A stretch of 64,000 nucleotides of DNA, from positions 62,001 through 126,000 of the forward strand of contig OZ244119.1 in NCBI GenBank assembly GCA_965215755.1, given 5' to 3'. This DNA is from Tectiglobus sp965215755 (GTDB lineage: Bacteria; Pseudomonadota; Alphaproteobacteria; Rhizobiales; Hyphomicrobiaceae). The notes beneath the pieces are model-generated. The model saw only the letters and a program-made list of their open reading frames with translations, was not told the DNA's origin and searched no databases. A program made the position numbers and the translations under genes. This document shows, piece by piece, positions 17,491 to 25,625 of this stretch; position 1 is the first letter of the stretch, and each line of letters opens with the position of its first letter.

Positions 17491-18935
17491 TCTGAAGCTG
17501 TCACCCGCGAAGGTACGTCTTTCAGGAAGTTTTCCTGAGCGTCTTCACTGGAGGATGGACTTGCTCGGCGTTGCGCCGTATTCTCATCCGCTTCCAGGTC
17601 GCCTTCACCTTCGGCAATATCCGGTTCGCCGACATGTCCACCTGAGTCGACTGTGCCGGTTGTTGGATCTCGGTGATTGTCGATTGGCTTGATAGTGTCC
17701 GCCCCCCGCAACAATGGAACACCTTGCGGGAAAATCACTTCGCGAGATTCGTCGGGCATGGATATGCCAGCGTCGGTGAGTGCCAGTTTTAATTGCCGCA
17801 TCAATGCGGACTGTAGCTTGAGGCGCGAGTACTTTGTGTTGTCGAACCAGAAGTAGACGCGAACATTGACGGTTGACGCTGCCAGTGCATCAACCAGGGC
17901 CATCGGCTCTGGATCATCGATGACTGCCGGATGCTCTGCAAGCGTACGAACAATTACAAGCTGAGCGGCGCTGACCGGATCGTCATAACCGATACCCACA
18001 ACAAACTCAGCCCTCATCGAGTGATTGCTCGTATAGTTTTTGATTATGCCTTTGAAGACTGTCGCGTTTGGTATCTGAATATGGTTCCCGTCGAGTGTCA
18101 GCAGCACCGTGCTGCGGGTATTGAGGTTCTGAACGATACCTTGATGCCCAGCAACTTCAATCAAGTCTCCGGCGTTGAACGGGTTTCGGATGCTGAGCAG
18201 CAAGCTTGACAGGAAGTTCTCCGCAATATCCCGAAATGCGAATCCGAGCACGAGACCGAGTACGCCAGTGCCACCGAGCAGTGTGATGGCAAGTCGAGTA
18301 AGCCCGGCAACTTGCAAAACGAGATAGATGCCCAGAAGAAAGAACGGAATGGCAATGACGCGCGACGTAACCTTGAGCAACAGTGGCGAGTTGATCTTGT
18401 CGCGCAATACCCATCGTGCCGTCGCGCTTACTGCTTTCGCTAGGAACCAAGAAATAATGAGAACGATCGCCGCCAGAACTAGTAGCGGAAGTAATTGACT
18501 GGCCTGATTGGCCATGTTGCGCAGCTCGCGCCAAGCCGGCGTAAAGTCCCATTTCACCTGCGGTTCAACCTCGATCCGATTGACCACCGCTACAACGTCC
18601 TGCGTTTTGCGCGCAACATTGCTGGCCCATTCACGATGCTGCTTTTGCGTTGTTTTACCGTCTAGGAAAACGATACCTTCATTGGTCGATGCACGTGGAC
18701 TCTGAAACCAACCGCTTGCTTGCAAGATGCGTGTAAGACGCTGGGCGATATCGCCATCATCCGCGCGCGGATCAACAACAACTTCCTTGTCGGGGACGGT
18801 AGCAGGCGCTTCTTCGGGTACGGCCCCAGTCTGAGCGGTTGCGATGTTTGTGCCGCCCAGGGCCACAGCGATGCACATCGTCATCAGCCAGAAGAGATGA
18901 CGTAGACCATACTCTCGTCGGGCTCGGTTTCTCAT
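17487..18935 (-). CDS. MscS-family channel with periplasmic BON-like domain
   Basis: 482 residues. A signal-like N-terminal helix (LFWLMTMCIAVALGG) leads to a BON-like domain at about 60-125 (DIAQRLTRILQAS, GIVFLDGKTTQ, VVAVVNRIEVE), then membrane helices, pore helix (LGLVLGFAFRDIAENFLSS), beta domain (AGDLIEVAGHQGIVQNL, IQIPNATVF) and a disordered acidic tail of about 65 residues. BON domains bind phospholipid or envelope partners, so this channel may sense outer layers. It is downstream of the DUF2254 gene (19-nt gap), probably one transcript. Confidence 0.92.
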   Translation of the reverse strand: MRNRARREYGLRHLFWLMTMCIAVALGGTNIATAQTGAVPEEAPATVPDKEVVVDPRADDGDIAQRLTRILQASGWFQSPRASTNEGIVFLDGKTTQKQHREWASNVARKTQDVVAVVNRIEVEPQVKWDFTPAWRELRNMANQASQLLPLLVLAAIVLIISWFLAKAVSATARWVLRDKINSPLLLKVTSRVIAIPFFLLGIYLVLQVAGLTRLAITLLGGTGVLGLVLGFAFRDIAENFLSSLLLSIRNPFNAGDLIEVAGHQGIVQNLNTRSTVLLTLDGNHIQIPNATVFKGIIKNYTSNHSMRAEFVVGIGYDDPVSAAQLVIVRTLAEHPAVIDDPEPMALVDALAASTVNVRVYFWFDNTKYSRLKLQSALMRQLKLALTDAGISMPDESREVIFPQGVPLLRGADTIKPIDNHRDPTTGTVDSGGHVGEPDIAEGEGDLEADENTAQRRASPSSSEDAQENFLKDVPSRVTASD

Positions 18936-18954
18936 TTTTTATGCTTTCGCCTCA

Positions 18955-20235
18955 TCACTCGGGTCTGTTGTCGCCATTCTTGATCAGATCGTCTCTAACC
19001 GATTTCAAGACCCGGACGTCATCAGGCAGGCGCAGGCCATCCTGTGCGCGCTCCAGGGACAAAACAGAATGCCGAAGCGCTTCTTCACGAACTTCTGCGC
19101 GGTCACTTGCTGCAAGTGTGGCCAAAGCTTTCTGGAGTCGAATATTGACTTCAACAATGCCGGCTGCGTCTCGCGCAATTGATGTGAACGCATCGTCAAA
19201 TAGATCTGACATTTTCAATCCTGGTGCGAACACACCAGGATAAACGACCTCAACCCCTTCTTCGTTGGTTGTGTGTGAGGTCCAATGGTGCAATAGCCGG
19301 ACAAGCCTACCAATGACGTCAATTGCGGTGCCTGGATCATTCACGGCGGGTGACAATGCCCGAGCTGAGATTTCAGACAGGACAATGATCCCGAAGCGTG
19401 GGTCTTGTTCGAAAGTTCTATTCTGGCCAATAACAAAGCAGTGACAGACTTGAATTTTCTGTTCTTCATTGAGCGGCGCTTCAGTGACTAACACCTCGCG
19501 CGCTGGATCGGTAAATGTACCTGGTAGAGCGGAAATGGCGATTTGCATTTTCCATGTCGCCGCAAGCTCATGCAGAGTTTCGACATCAATATGCTGCACA
19601 TAGCCAATCGCCGTCGCGTAGACTGGATGATTGCCTCTCGGTAAACGGTAGCCGTCAGGGAGCGGTTCGCATCCGAGGTAAGGTCTCGCCAGCCGAACAT
19701 CCATGGCATCGCGTGCCGCAGTTTCTACGCGATGAAGAGTGTCGCCAATGCGGCCCAACGTTGTCAGATGTCCGATCCAGCGCAGCAGTGAACCAACCAC
19801 AACAATGATCACCACAATCGTCATCAGGTACAGCCCTATGCGACCTTGTTCGCCGTAGGCACCTGTCTGAAGAACTATAATGCCGACCAGGCTAAACAGA
19901 AAGGCGCCGACAAATGTCGAGAGAACGTTCTGAGTTGTTGTGTCTTCAATGAGGAGGTTGGTCGCTCGCGGTGTTGCTGCGGACGCCGCTGAGTTGTACG
20001 CTGATACCGCAATGCCCAGCGAAAACGTCGTAACTGTGAGCATTGTTGAGGCAAGAATACCGAGTATGTGATCCAGCGCATCGGCACCGATCGAGGTCGA
20101 GAGACCGGGCGGCACATATCTCTCACCAAAGATCGACACCAGCGCGGCCACCACGGCCAGCGCTGAGAAGGCCGAGGCGCGAAACCACATACTCTTAATT
20201 AAACGCCGAAGGTACAGGCCCAGCTTGGAATCCAT
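18955..20235 (-). CDS. DUF2254 family membrane protein
   Basis: 426 residues. Four hydrophobic helices in the first about 155 residues, with the family's region LASTMLTVTTFSLGIAVSAY and the adjacent SAASAATPRATNLLIED. Then a large soluble part with RALSPAVNDPGTAIDVI, the most conserved DUF2254 block. Function of the family is unknown. It precedes the BON-MscS channel gene in one transcription unit, supporting an osmotic or envelope role. Confidence 0.92.
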   Translation of the reverse strand: MDSKLGLYLRRLIKSMWFRASAFSALAVVAALVSIFGERYVPPGLSTSIGADALDHILGILASTMLTVTTFSLGIAVSAYNSAASAATPRATNLLIEDTTTQNVLSTFVGAFLFSLVGIIVLQTGAYGEQGRIGLYLMTIVVIIVVVGSLLRWIGHLTTLGRIGDTLHRVETAARDAMDVRLARPYLGCEPLPDGYRLPRGNHPVYATAIGYVQHIDVETLHELAATWKMQIAISALPGTFTDPAREVLVTEAPLNEEQKIQVCHCFVIGQNRTFEQDPRFGIIVLSEISARALSPAVNDPGTAIDVIGRLVRLLHHWTSHTTNEEGVEVVYPGVFAPGLKMSDLFDDAFTSIARDAAGIVEVNIRLQKALATLAASDRAEVREEALRHSVLSLERAQDGLRLPDDVRVLKSVRDDLIKNGDNRPE

Positions 20236-20397
20236 GGCAGCTCTATTCCGTTATCGTCATCATTCGAATGACCGATATAACGTAGATCTGGAGATTGTCG
20301 AAGGCCCCAACGGTGTGGCGCAGCAAACCGATAAAGCAAGCAGGACATTCTGCTTGATATGGACGCGCACGGGCGACAGCTCGCGACCTAATCCGGC

Positions 20398-20466
20398 TCA
20401 GGTCAACACGAGCAAAATCAATATGACAGACAATGGCACACCCATAAACCATAGAAGAATTGGCAT
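20398..20466 (-). CDS. 22-residue membrane peptide (MPILLW family)
   Basis: The ATG at 20466 has AAGGAAG 5 nt upstream on the minus strand. The product starts MPILLWFMGVPLS and is one hydrophobic helix. Peptides of this type (MPILLWxxGxPLS) recur in alphaproteobacterial genomes as I recall them. A sigma-EcfG-like promoter lies 69 nt upstream. Function unknown. Confidence 0.6.
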   Translation of the reverse strand: MPILLWFMGVPLSVILILLVLT

Positions 20467-20535
20467 CTCAACTTCCTTTGCTGCTGGCGGGCAATGGACA
20501 CGTCACCCGATTGGACTTTTGTCCTACGAGTATCG

Positions 20536-20560
20536 AACACCTGTTGAGCCAAAACGTTCC
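20536..20560 (-). promoter_or_regulatory. sigma-EcfG-like promoter for the 22-residue peptide
   Basis: Minus-strand GGAAC-N17-GTT (GTTCC at 20556-20560, AAC at 20536-20538), 69 nt before the start at 20466. Confidence 0.55.
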
Positions 20561-20632
20561 AAGTCGACGACAGAATTTCGACGGTTGGCGCCGGATCATT
20601 GATACGTTGCTCCAGGCCAAGATTGGATGCTG

Positions 20633-20657
20633 GGAACGAAATGTCCTTTGCTTTGTT
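20633..20657 (+). promoter_or_regulatory. sigma-EcfG-like promoter for the 20731 and 20861 genes
   Basis: GGAAC at 20633-20637, 17 nt spacer, GTT at 20655-20657; 73 nt before the ATG at 20731. Confidence 0.6.
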
Positions 20658-20730
20658 TTCCGAACACGCCGCCGCTCATTGAGAAGGCGAAGCGGCCCAA
20701 CGAAACCCTCTTATCGGAGCTCGAAACGTC

Positions 20731-20805
20731 ATGAATCAGATCATTTATCTCGTCGGCCTAGTGGTTGTTGTCCTCGCCATCTTATCTTTTCTCGGACTTC
20801 GCTGA
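20731..20805 (+). CDS. 24-residue membrane peptide (MNQIIYLVG family)
   Basis: A single transmembrane helix starting MNQIIYLVGLVVVV and ending FLGLR. GGAG lies 11 nt before the ATG. Near-identical peptides are common in proteobacterial genomes as unnamed microproteins, from memory. It sits between a sigma-EcfG-like promoter and the 20861 membrane protein gene, 55 nt before it. Confidence 0.65.
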   Translation: MNQIIYLVGLVVVVLAILSFLGLR

Positions 20806-20860
20806 GGCGCGATACCGGTAACAACTTTCGATCCATCGCACATCGTCGGAGAAACAAAAA

Positions 20861-21784
20861 ATGACCACATCCTTACAACCGGTCGCAACCGGTACGGACA
20901 TCGGAGGACACTCCTATGTTGACTGGGGCGCAATCATTGCAGGCGCCATTTTTGCCGCTGCCGTATCATTTCTTTTCATCACCTTCGGCGCAGCCGTCGG
21001 GCTTTCTGCAACCTCACCTTTGCGTGGTGAAGGCTTCGCGCCAACAGGTGTTCTCATAGCTACTGGCATATGGGTAATCTGGGTGCAGGTTTCCGCTTTC
21101 ATGATGGGCGGTTATTTGACTGGCCGGCTGCGCGGCCGCTGGCTCGATGCCAGCGCTCACGAAGTTGAAGTGCGGGATGGCGCGCATGGGCTGATGGTGT
21201 GGGCTGTCGGCGCCCTGCTCGGCGCCTATATGGCCGCCTCATCTGTCGGAACGGCAGTTAGTACGGGGGCCGCTGCTGTTGGTACGGCTGTCGAAACTGC
21301 GGGAACCGCAGTCGCTGGAGCGGCGCAATCTGCCACTCCCGATAATGTTGCCAGCAAGATTGACCCAACCGGTTATGTCGTTGACAGCCTGTTTCGCACC
21401 GACACTCCGCGCCCCGCAGCTGGCGCTAGTGACGCAAAGGCCGAAGTTGGTCGGATCCTTGCCGGCGGAGCAGCAGACGGAAAAGTTAGCGCAAACGATC
21501 GCGCTTACATCGCCCGCGTCGTCGCGGCACGCACGGATTTATCGCCTGACGCGGCGTCCAAACGGGTCGAGCAATTGCTGACAGAAGCCGAAATGACCGC
21601 GGCCAAGGCTGAGACAGCGGCGCGTGAAGCAGCTAATATTGCTCGCAAGGCCGGCGTGATCGGTGGGTTTATACTAGCCGTTTCGCTACTGATTGCGGCA
21701 CTTGCTGCCTGGTGGGGCGCCGCGATCGGTGGACGTCATCGTGATGAAGGAACTGATTTCAGTCGATTCACACGCTGGACATGA
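20861..21784 (+). CDS. multi-pass membrane protein, unknown function
   Basis: 307 residues. Starts with a short polar segment ending SYVDWGAIIAG, then a helix (about 24-48), another (about 60-85) and one at 110-125, a long Ala/Thr/Gly-rich low-complexity region, a soluble part (about 180-260) with a SPDAASKRVEQLL helix, and a final helix (268-290). Proteins with the VDWGAxIAGA start occur in rhizobia beside stress genes and have no assigned function. The 3' end overlaps the opposing 21686 frame. Confidence 0.75.
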   Translation: MTTSLQPVATGTDIGGHSYVDWGAIIAGAIFAAAVSFLFITFGAAVGLSATSPLRGEGFAPTGVLIATGIWVIWVQVSAFMMGGYLTGRLRGRWLDASAHEVEVRDGAHGLMVWAVGALLGAYMAASSVGTAVSTGAAAVGTAVETAGTAVAGAAQSATPDNVASKIDPTGYVVDSLFRTDTPRPAAGASDAKAEVGRILAGGAADGKVSANDRAYIARVVAARTDLSPDAASKRVEQLLTEAEMTAAKAETAAREAANIARKAGVIGGFILAVSLLIAALAAWWGAAIGGRHRDEGTDFSRFTRWT

Positions 21785-22072
21785 GCCGAACGCTATGCCT
21801 CGTGCGAGTAAAATCTGGGCTGTCGGCGATTGGCGCTGGCAGCCCACCTTTTCAGGCCGTTCAGAAGTAGTTTGTTGCAGCTGGAATGCCGGTGGTCGAT
21901 GTGCGGTGAACAGATGATAGGCAATTGAGATACCGAACAGCACGACAAAGACGAAAAACACCGTCGTTGCGGGACTGACCGCGGTGTCGACAAGTCCACC
22001 AAAACCAAGCGGGGCGGGCATGAGTGCCACGACAAGAAAGAATGCAGCCGGGACAGTACGACGTCTTCCCAC
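21686..22072 (-). CDS. DUF1328-like small membrane protein with unusual C-terminal extension
   Basis: Residues 8-55 match the two-helix DUF1328/YtjA layout (FFLVVALMPAPLGFGGLVD, then VFFVFVVLFGISI); compare the complete copy at 39757. DUF1328 proteins are normally 50-60 residues. Here the frame runs on to 128 residues and into the 3' end of the convergent 20861 gene, so a normal stop is missing or the reading is shifted. The GTG start at 22072 has no clear ribosome-binding site. Possibly a decaying copy. Confidence 0.45.
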   Translation of the reverse strand: MGRRRTVPAAFFLVVALMPAPLGFGGLVDTAVSPATTVFFVFVVLFGISIAYHLFTAHRPPAFQLQQTTSERPEKVGCQRQSPTAQILLARGIAFGSCPACESTEISSFITMTSTDRGAPPGSKCRNQ

Positions 22073-22280
22073 GTTTGCTAGGTAACATCATGTTCTCTTG
22101 AGATTGCGAAGTATTGGCATGCTATCGCGCTAGATCGCATAAAAGTAAAACGTCCCCGCCGTGCATAAGTTAGGTGCCTACACAAAGGCATTGCGTCGTC
22201 TCAGTCCAATCCGCAATGCTTCAGATGGTGACATCGCGGACACCCAAAAATCGAACATTCTAGAAAACACATTACCGAGG

Positions 22281-22305
22281 GGAACGTCTCGTCGTCTTCG
22301 TTGTT
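22281..22305 (+). promoter_or_regulatory. sigma-EcfG-like promoter for the 22344 gene
   Basis: GGAAC at 22281-22285, 17 nt spacer, GTT at 22303-22305; 38 nt before the ATG at 22344. Confidence 0.6.
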
Positions 22306-22343
22306 GGAATTGTAAGCTTCAACCACTCGAAGGAGACCAACCC

Positions 22344-22598
22344 ATGCGTATCCCAACCCTGTTCCTAGTTTCAATGATGGCAGCTACTCCGTCTTTGGCT
22401 ACGCAGAACGAAAAATCACCCAAAGAGATTGTGAAGGACATTGTCGAAGACGCAAAGCGGGCACCGGACGGAACCGTACAGCCTTCTACAGGGCGCGCGA
22501 AACCGGTTGAGAACTGGTTTGGCTGCAAGCCAGGAAAAGACAACGCCGACAACTGTTCGAAGGGTGAAAGCCAGGCCGACAAGTCGTCGAAAAACTGA
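22344..22598 (+). CDS. small secreted protein, unknown function
   Basis: 84 residues from the ATG at 22344, which has AAGGAGA at ideal distance. A signal peptide (MRIPTLFLVSMMAATPSLA) is followed by a charged mature part with two Cys (WFGCKPGKDNADNC) and a Ser/Lys-rich end. It is controlled by a sigma-EcfG-like promoter. No family recognised. Confidence 0.7.
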   Translation: MRIPTLFLVSMMAATPSLATQNEKSPKEIVKDIVEDAKRAPDGTVQPSTGRAKPVENWFGCKPGKDNADNCSKGESQADKSSKN

Positions 22599-22617
22599 AC
22601 CAGAATCCCGGGACTAC

Positions 22618-22650
22618 ATAAAAAAAAAACCGGCCTGGTCTGGGGCCGGT
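22618..22650 (-). terminator. rho-independent terminator downstream of hsp20
   Basis: On the minus strand ACCGGCC at 22644-22650, 8-nt loop, GGCCGGT at 22629-22635, followed by a run of about ten T. It faces the end of the minus-strand Hsp20 gene, about 190 nt after its stop. It could also halt the opposing 22344 transcript. Confidence 0.7.
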
Positions 22651-22841
22651 CAACTTCAAACTTCTGCCGCCAGGGTCGAACATTTGTACCGGTTGGACCA
22701 TCAATTGCTTTGCCAGACTGCAAATTTCGCAGCACCGCCTACCCTGCTAAAAAACTTATGATCAACGATTCCGATCCGGGTCCGTAGAAGGGGAAGCGGC
22801 GGAACGTTCGACCGGCCCCATTGCTTCCCCTAGCCATGCAT

Positions 22842-23249
22842 TTAATCTTGGAGGTGGCGGACAACACGAGTCGTTTCAGGTGTTCTCGGCAATACGACGA
22901 TCAGTGTGTCGTTCTCAACTTTGACATCAACCAAACTCCGTTCAAAATCGTCTGGCACAGTAAATGTACGACTTGTTTGTCCACCGTCCGGGTCAGGCAA
23001 TCCGTTGACATGGACTAAACCGTTTTCGACTTGGGCCGTTAAGCCTTGAACGCCGAGCGTTATGCGAACTTCGAAGGAGTGTTCCGGTTCATTTACTTCA
23101 ACTTTAGGCGTTTGCTTCATCGCCATCGCACGCGATAGCTCCGCCGCGATATCCTCGAAACGTGAGATAATGGCTTCACCGGCTTTTCCAGGCGGGCGGG
23201 CGCGCTCTGGTGAGCGTATATGCACTGGCGTGTCTTTGGAAACAGTCAT
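22842..23249 (-). CDS. Hsp20/alpha-crystallin-like small heat shock protein
   Basis: 135 residues. Residues about 47-135 form the alpha-crystallin/CS fold (PKVEVNEPEHSFEVRITL, RTFTVPDDFERSLVDVKVEN, DTLIVVLPR). The N-terminal about 45 residues are a short helical arm (GEAIISRFEDIAAELSRAMA). Small heat shock proteins hold unfolding proteins as oligomers without ATP. A sigma-EcfG-like promoter lies 47 nt upstream and a terminator downstream. The A-x-x-x-n-G-v-L signature is degenerate, so this is a divergent member. Confidence 0.85.
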   Translation of the reverse strand: MTVSKDTPVHIRSPERARPPGKAGEAIISRFEDIAAELSRAMAMKQTPKVEVNEPEHSFEVRITLGVQGLTAQVENGLVHVNGLPDPDGGQTSRTFTVPDDFERSLVDVKVENDTLIVVLPRTPETTRVVRHLQD

Positions 23250-23296
23250 GTTAACCTCCGTTGTTATGGTGTGAGACCAACCTCGCTGCCAAATTG

Positions 23297-23321
23297 AACA
23301 CCGAAGACGGAGGATTGTTCC
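23297..23321 (-). promoter_or_regulatory. sigma-EcfG-like promoter for hsp20
   Basis: Minus-strand GGAAC-N17-GTT (GTTCC at 23317-23321, AAC at 23297-23299), 47 nt before the Hsp20 start. The rest of 23250-23578 holds no gene, only this and the next promoter. Confidence 0.65.
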
Positions 23322-23497
23322 AAAGCCGGTTATTGGTTTTCGCTCTATTTCGCAAATATAGAAATTCCGCGGCGGTCTTCTCGAGGGCAGATCTCCGCCA
23401 CAGATGTTGTCGAGTTCATCTGCAGATTCTTAATACCGACGGGCAGCCATACTGTCTCTGCGGTTCCCGTATGGCCATGATTACGATGACTTAACGC

Positions 23498-23522
23498 GGA
23501 ACTATTCGCCTCCACATTTGTT
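23498..23522 (+). promoter_or_regulatory. sigma-EcfG-like promoter for the AI-2E/YihY operon
   Basis: GGAAC at 23498-23502, 17 nt spacer, GTT at 23520-23522; 56 nt before the ATG at 23579. Confidence 0.6.
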
Positions 23523-23578
23523 CTAACGAGACGCGACTCAATTGTTGATTGGTCCCTTAGAACGAAAGCGTCTTCGTC

Positions 23579-25573
23579 ATGCCTGCTATGTCACGCAACG
23601 CTCGCAGCCCCGAAAGCCGTGTTATGAGCGGATTGAAAACGCCGCCAAGTGCGGTCGCCAGCACATTGATCGTGGTTACGATTGTAATGGTGACGCTGTA
23701 TGTTGGTCGATCGATTTTAATGCCAGTCGCAATTGCTGTTTTGCTGGCCTTCGTTCTAACACCGCTCGTCAAATTTCTCCGACGCATCAGATTACCCACG
23801 GTTGTAGCGGTTTTGTTGGCGGTCGGACTATGCTTCAGCCTTCTTGTTGCTGCCGGACTGATGGTAACCAAGCAAGTGACGGTATTGGCCGACAACATCC
23901 CTAGGTACGAGTATTCACTTAGGGAAAAGATCAAGTCACTGCGCGGTGCCACCTTCCAGAGCGCTGCAATGAAACAAGCCGCAAAGACAATCAAACATCT
24001 GGGGAATGAGCTTTCCAAAGAACCAGAAGAATCAACACTAGGGTCTTCTCAATCAACCGCGTCGGCGGAAAACTCAAAGGTTACCGAGAAGCCTATCCCG
24101 GTGACGATACGTCAGCCGCCACCGACCGCGATTGAGACGTATATCGATCTTATCTCCACGCTTCTTGAACCGGTCGCTATGACCGGTCTGGTCTTCCTGT
24201 TTCTAACATTTATTCTGTTGCAACGACGCGATCTGCGCGATCGATTTATCCGGCTAGTGGGCCAGAATGACTTAGAGCGTACGACGACTGCCATGGTCGA
24301 GGCTGGCGAACGGTTAAGCCGGTTCTTCGTTCTGCAATCACTGCTCAACGCCGCCTACGGCGTCGCTATCGGCACAGCTCTGTGGTTGATTGGGGTGCCC
24401 AATCCAATTCTTTGGGCGGGGCTGGCATTCCTCATGCGCTACGTTCCCTACGTCGGCTCAGTACTGGCGGCTGCGTTTCCTTTGATTCTTGCGGCGGCAG
24501 TGGACTCAACCTGGACGATGTTTTTCTGGACGATGGGCCTTTACATTGTAGGCGAGTCCTTGATGGGCCAAGTCGTCGAGCCAATGGCATTCGGAACAAA
24601 CACTGGCCTTTCACCTTTCGCCGTGATCGCATCGGCGATGCTGTGGACCAGTCTGTGGGGGCCGGCTGGACTGGTACTAGCGGTACCCCTCACATTGGTG
24701 TTGGTCACAATGTCGAGGCATATCGAGCAACTATCGTTTCTCAACGTCATGTTTGGAGATGAGCCGGCACTGGGTCAGGTCGAACGCTTTTACCAGCGTG
24801 CCTTGGCGGATGACCCGGTGGAAGCAAGCGAACTTGCTGAGAGTTTCGTCAAGGAGAACTCCTTACTCAAGTTTTATGACGACGTCGCTCTCGGCGGGCT
24901 TCGTCTCGCGCAAATAGACGCTGAGCGCGGCGTGCTAAACGAGCGCAGAATATCCGTCATCGTCGATACGATTGCGCAGGTAGCCGATGATCTCTCGTTC
25001 GTCGATGATGCAACCGAACAGAAAGCCCCCAGCATCATAAGCAACGCGAGTTCCGATGCCGATCAAGACACAGATGCGCCGGCTCTGATCCCGGTTATGA
25101 CGGAAGCCACACTGGCGCCGACTTGGCGGCAATCAGCACAACCGGTCATTTGCGTCAGCGGCCGAAGTCCGCTTGATGCCTCAGCCGCTCAATTGATGGC
25201 TCACCTGCTTGAGACCCATGGCATTCAGTCCGGTCAGCTGTCTTTCGCCGACTTTTCCACGACCAACCTCAAGACAATCGATCTGACGGGCGTTCAGGTC
25301 GTTGTCTTGTCTTATGTCAGTATTGGCAAGGGCACGGTGCATATTCGCAGTCTCATTAAGCGTATCAGGCGTGCCAACCCGGATGTCATGATTGTAGCAG
25401 GCATTTGGAACAATATTGATGACGATGGAGCTTCCAAAGAGCAATTGGACATTGGCGCAGATCACACAACGAATTCGTTGCGAACAGGACTTGAGTTATG
25501 CGTTGAGGCGGCCTCGAACCATTGCCCATCGACATCACACGGAAACGATCAGAAACGTAAAATTGCATCTTGA
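23579..25573 (+). CDS. AI-2E family transporter with C-terminal Rossmann-like extension
   Basis: 664 residues, against about 350-400 for the family. Residues 20-380 are the PerM/AI-2E permease: N-terminal helices, a periplasmic charged stretch (about 105-185) and the family block PNPILWAGLAFLMRYVPYVG followed by VVEPMAFGTNTGLSPFAV. Residues about 385-480 are helical (ERFYQRALADDPVEASELA). Residues about 520-650 form an alternating beta/alpha domain (VICVSGRSPLDASAA, VQVVVLSYVSIGKGT, DVMIVAGIWNNID) resembling a B12-binding-like fold without the DxHxxG motif. Substrate unknown; members export small molecules or ions. The YihY gene follows after 52 nt. Confidence 0.9.
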   Translation: MPAMSRNARSPESRVMSGLKTPPSAVASTLIVVTIVMVTLYVGRSILMPVAIAVLLAFVLTPLVKFLRRIRLPTVVAVLLAVGLCFSLLVAAGLMVTKQVTVLADNIPRYEYSLREKIKSLRGATFQSAAMKQAAKTIKHLGNELSKEPEESTLGSSQSTASAENSKVTEKPIPVTIRQPPPTAIETYIDLISTLLEPVAMTGLVFLFLTFILLQRRDLRDRFIRLVGQNDLERTTTAMVEAGERLSRFFVLQSLLNAAYGVAIGTALWLIGVPNPILWAGLAFLMRYVPYVGSVLAAAFPLILAAAVDSTWTMFFWTMGLYIVGESLMGQVVEPMAFGTNTGLSPFAVIASAMLWTSLWGPAGLVLAVPLTLVLVTMSRHIEQLSFLNVMFGDEPALGQVERFYQRALADDPVEASELAESFVKENSLLKFYDDVALGGLRLAQIDAERGVLNERRISVIVDTIAQVADDLSFVDDATEQKAPSIISNASSDADQDTDAPALIPVMTEATLAPTWRQSAQPVICVSGRSPLDASAAQLMAHLLETHGIQSGQLSFADFSTTNLKTIDLTGVQVVVLSYVSIGKGTVHIRSLIKRIRRANPDVMIVAGIWNNIDDDGASKEQLDIGADHTTNSLRTGLELCVEAASNHCPSTSHGNDQKRKIAS

Positions 25574-25625
25574 TGCGTCCTTCGAGGTATCACAACGACA
25601 CAATAGCGAGAAAGCAACACGACCA

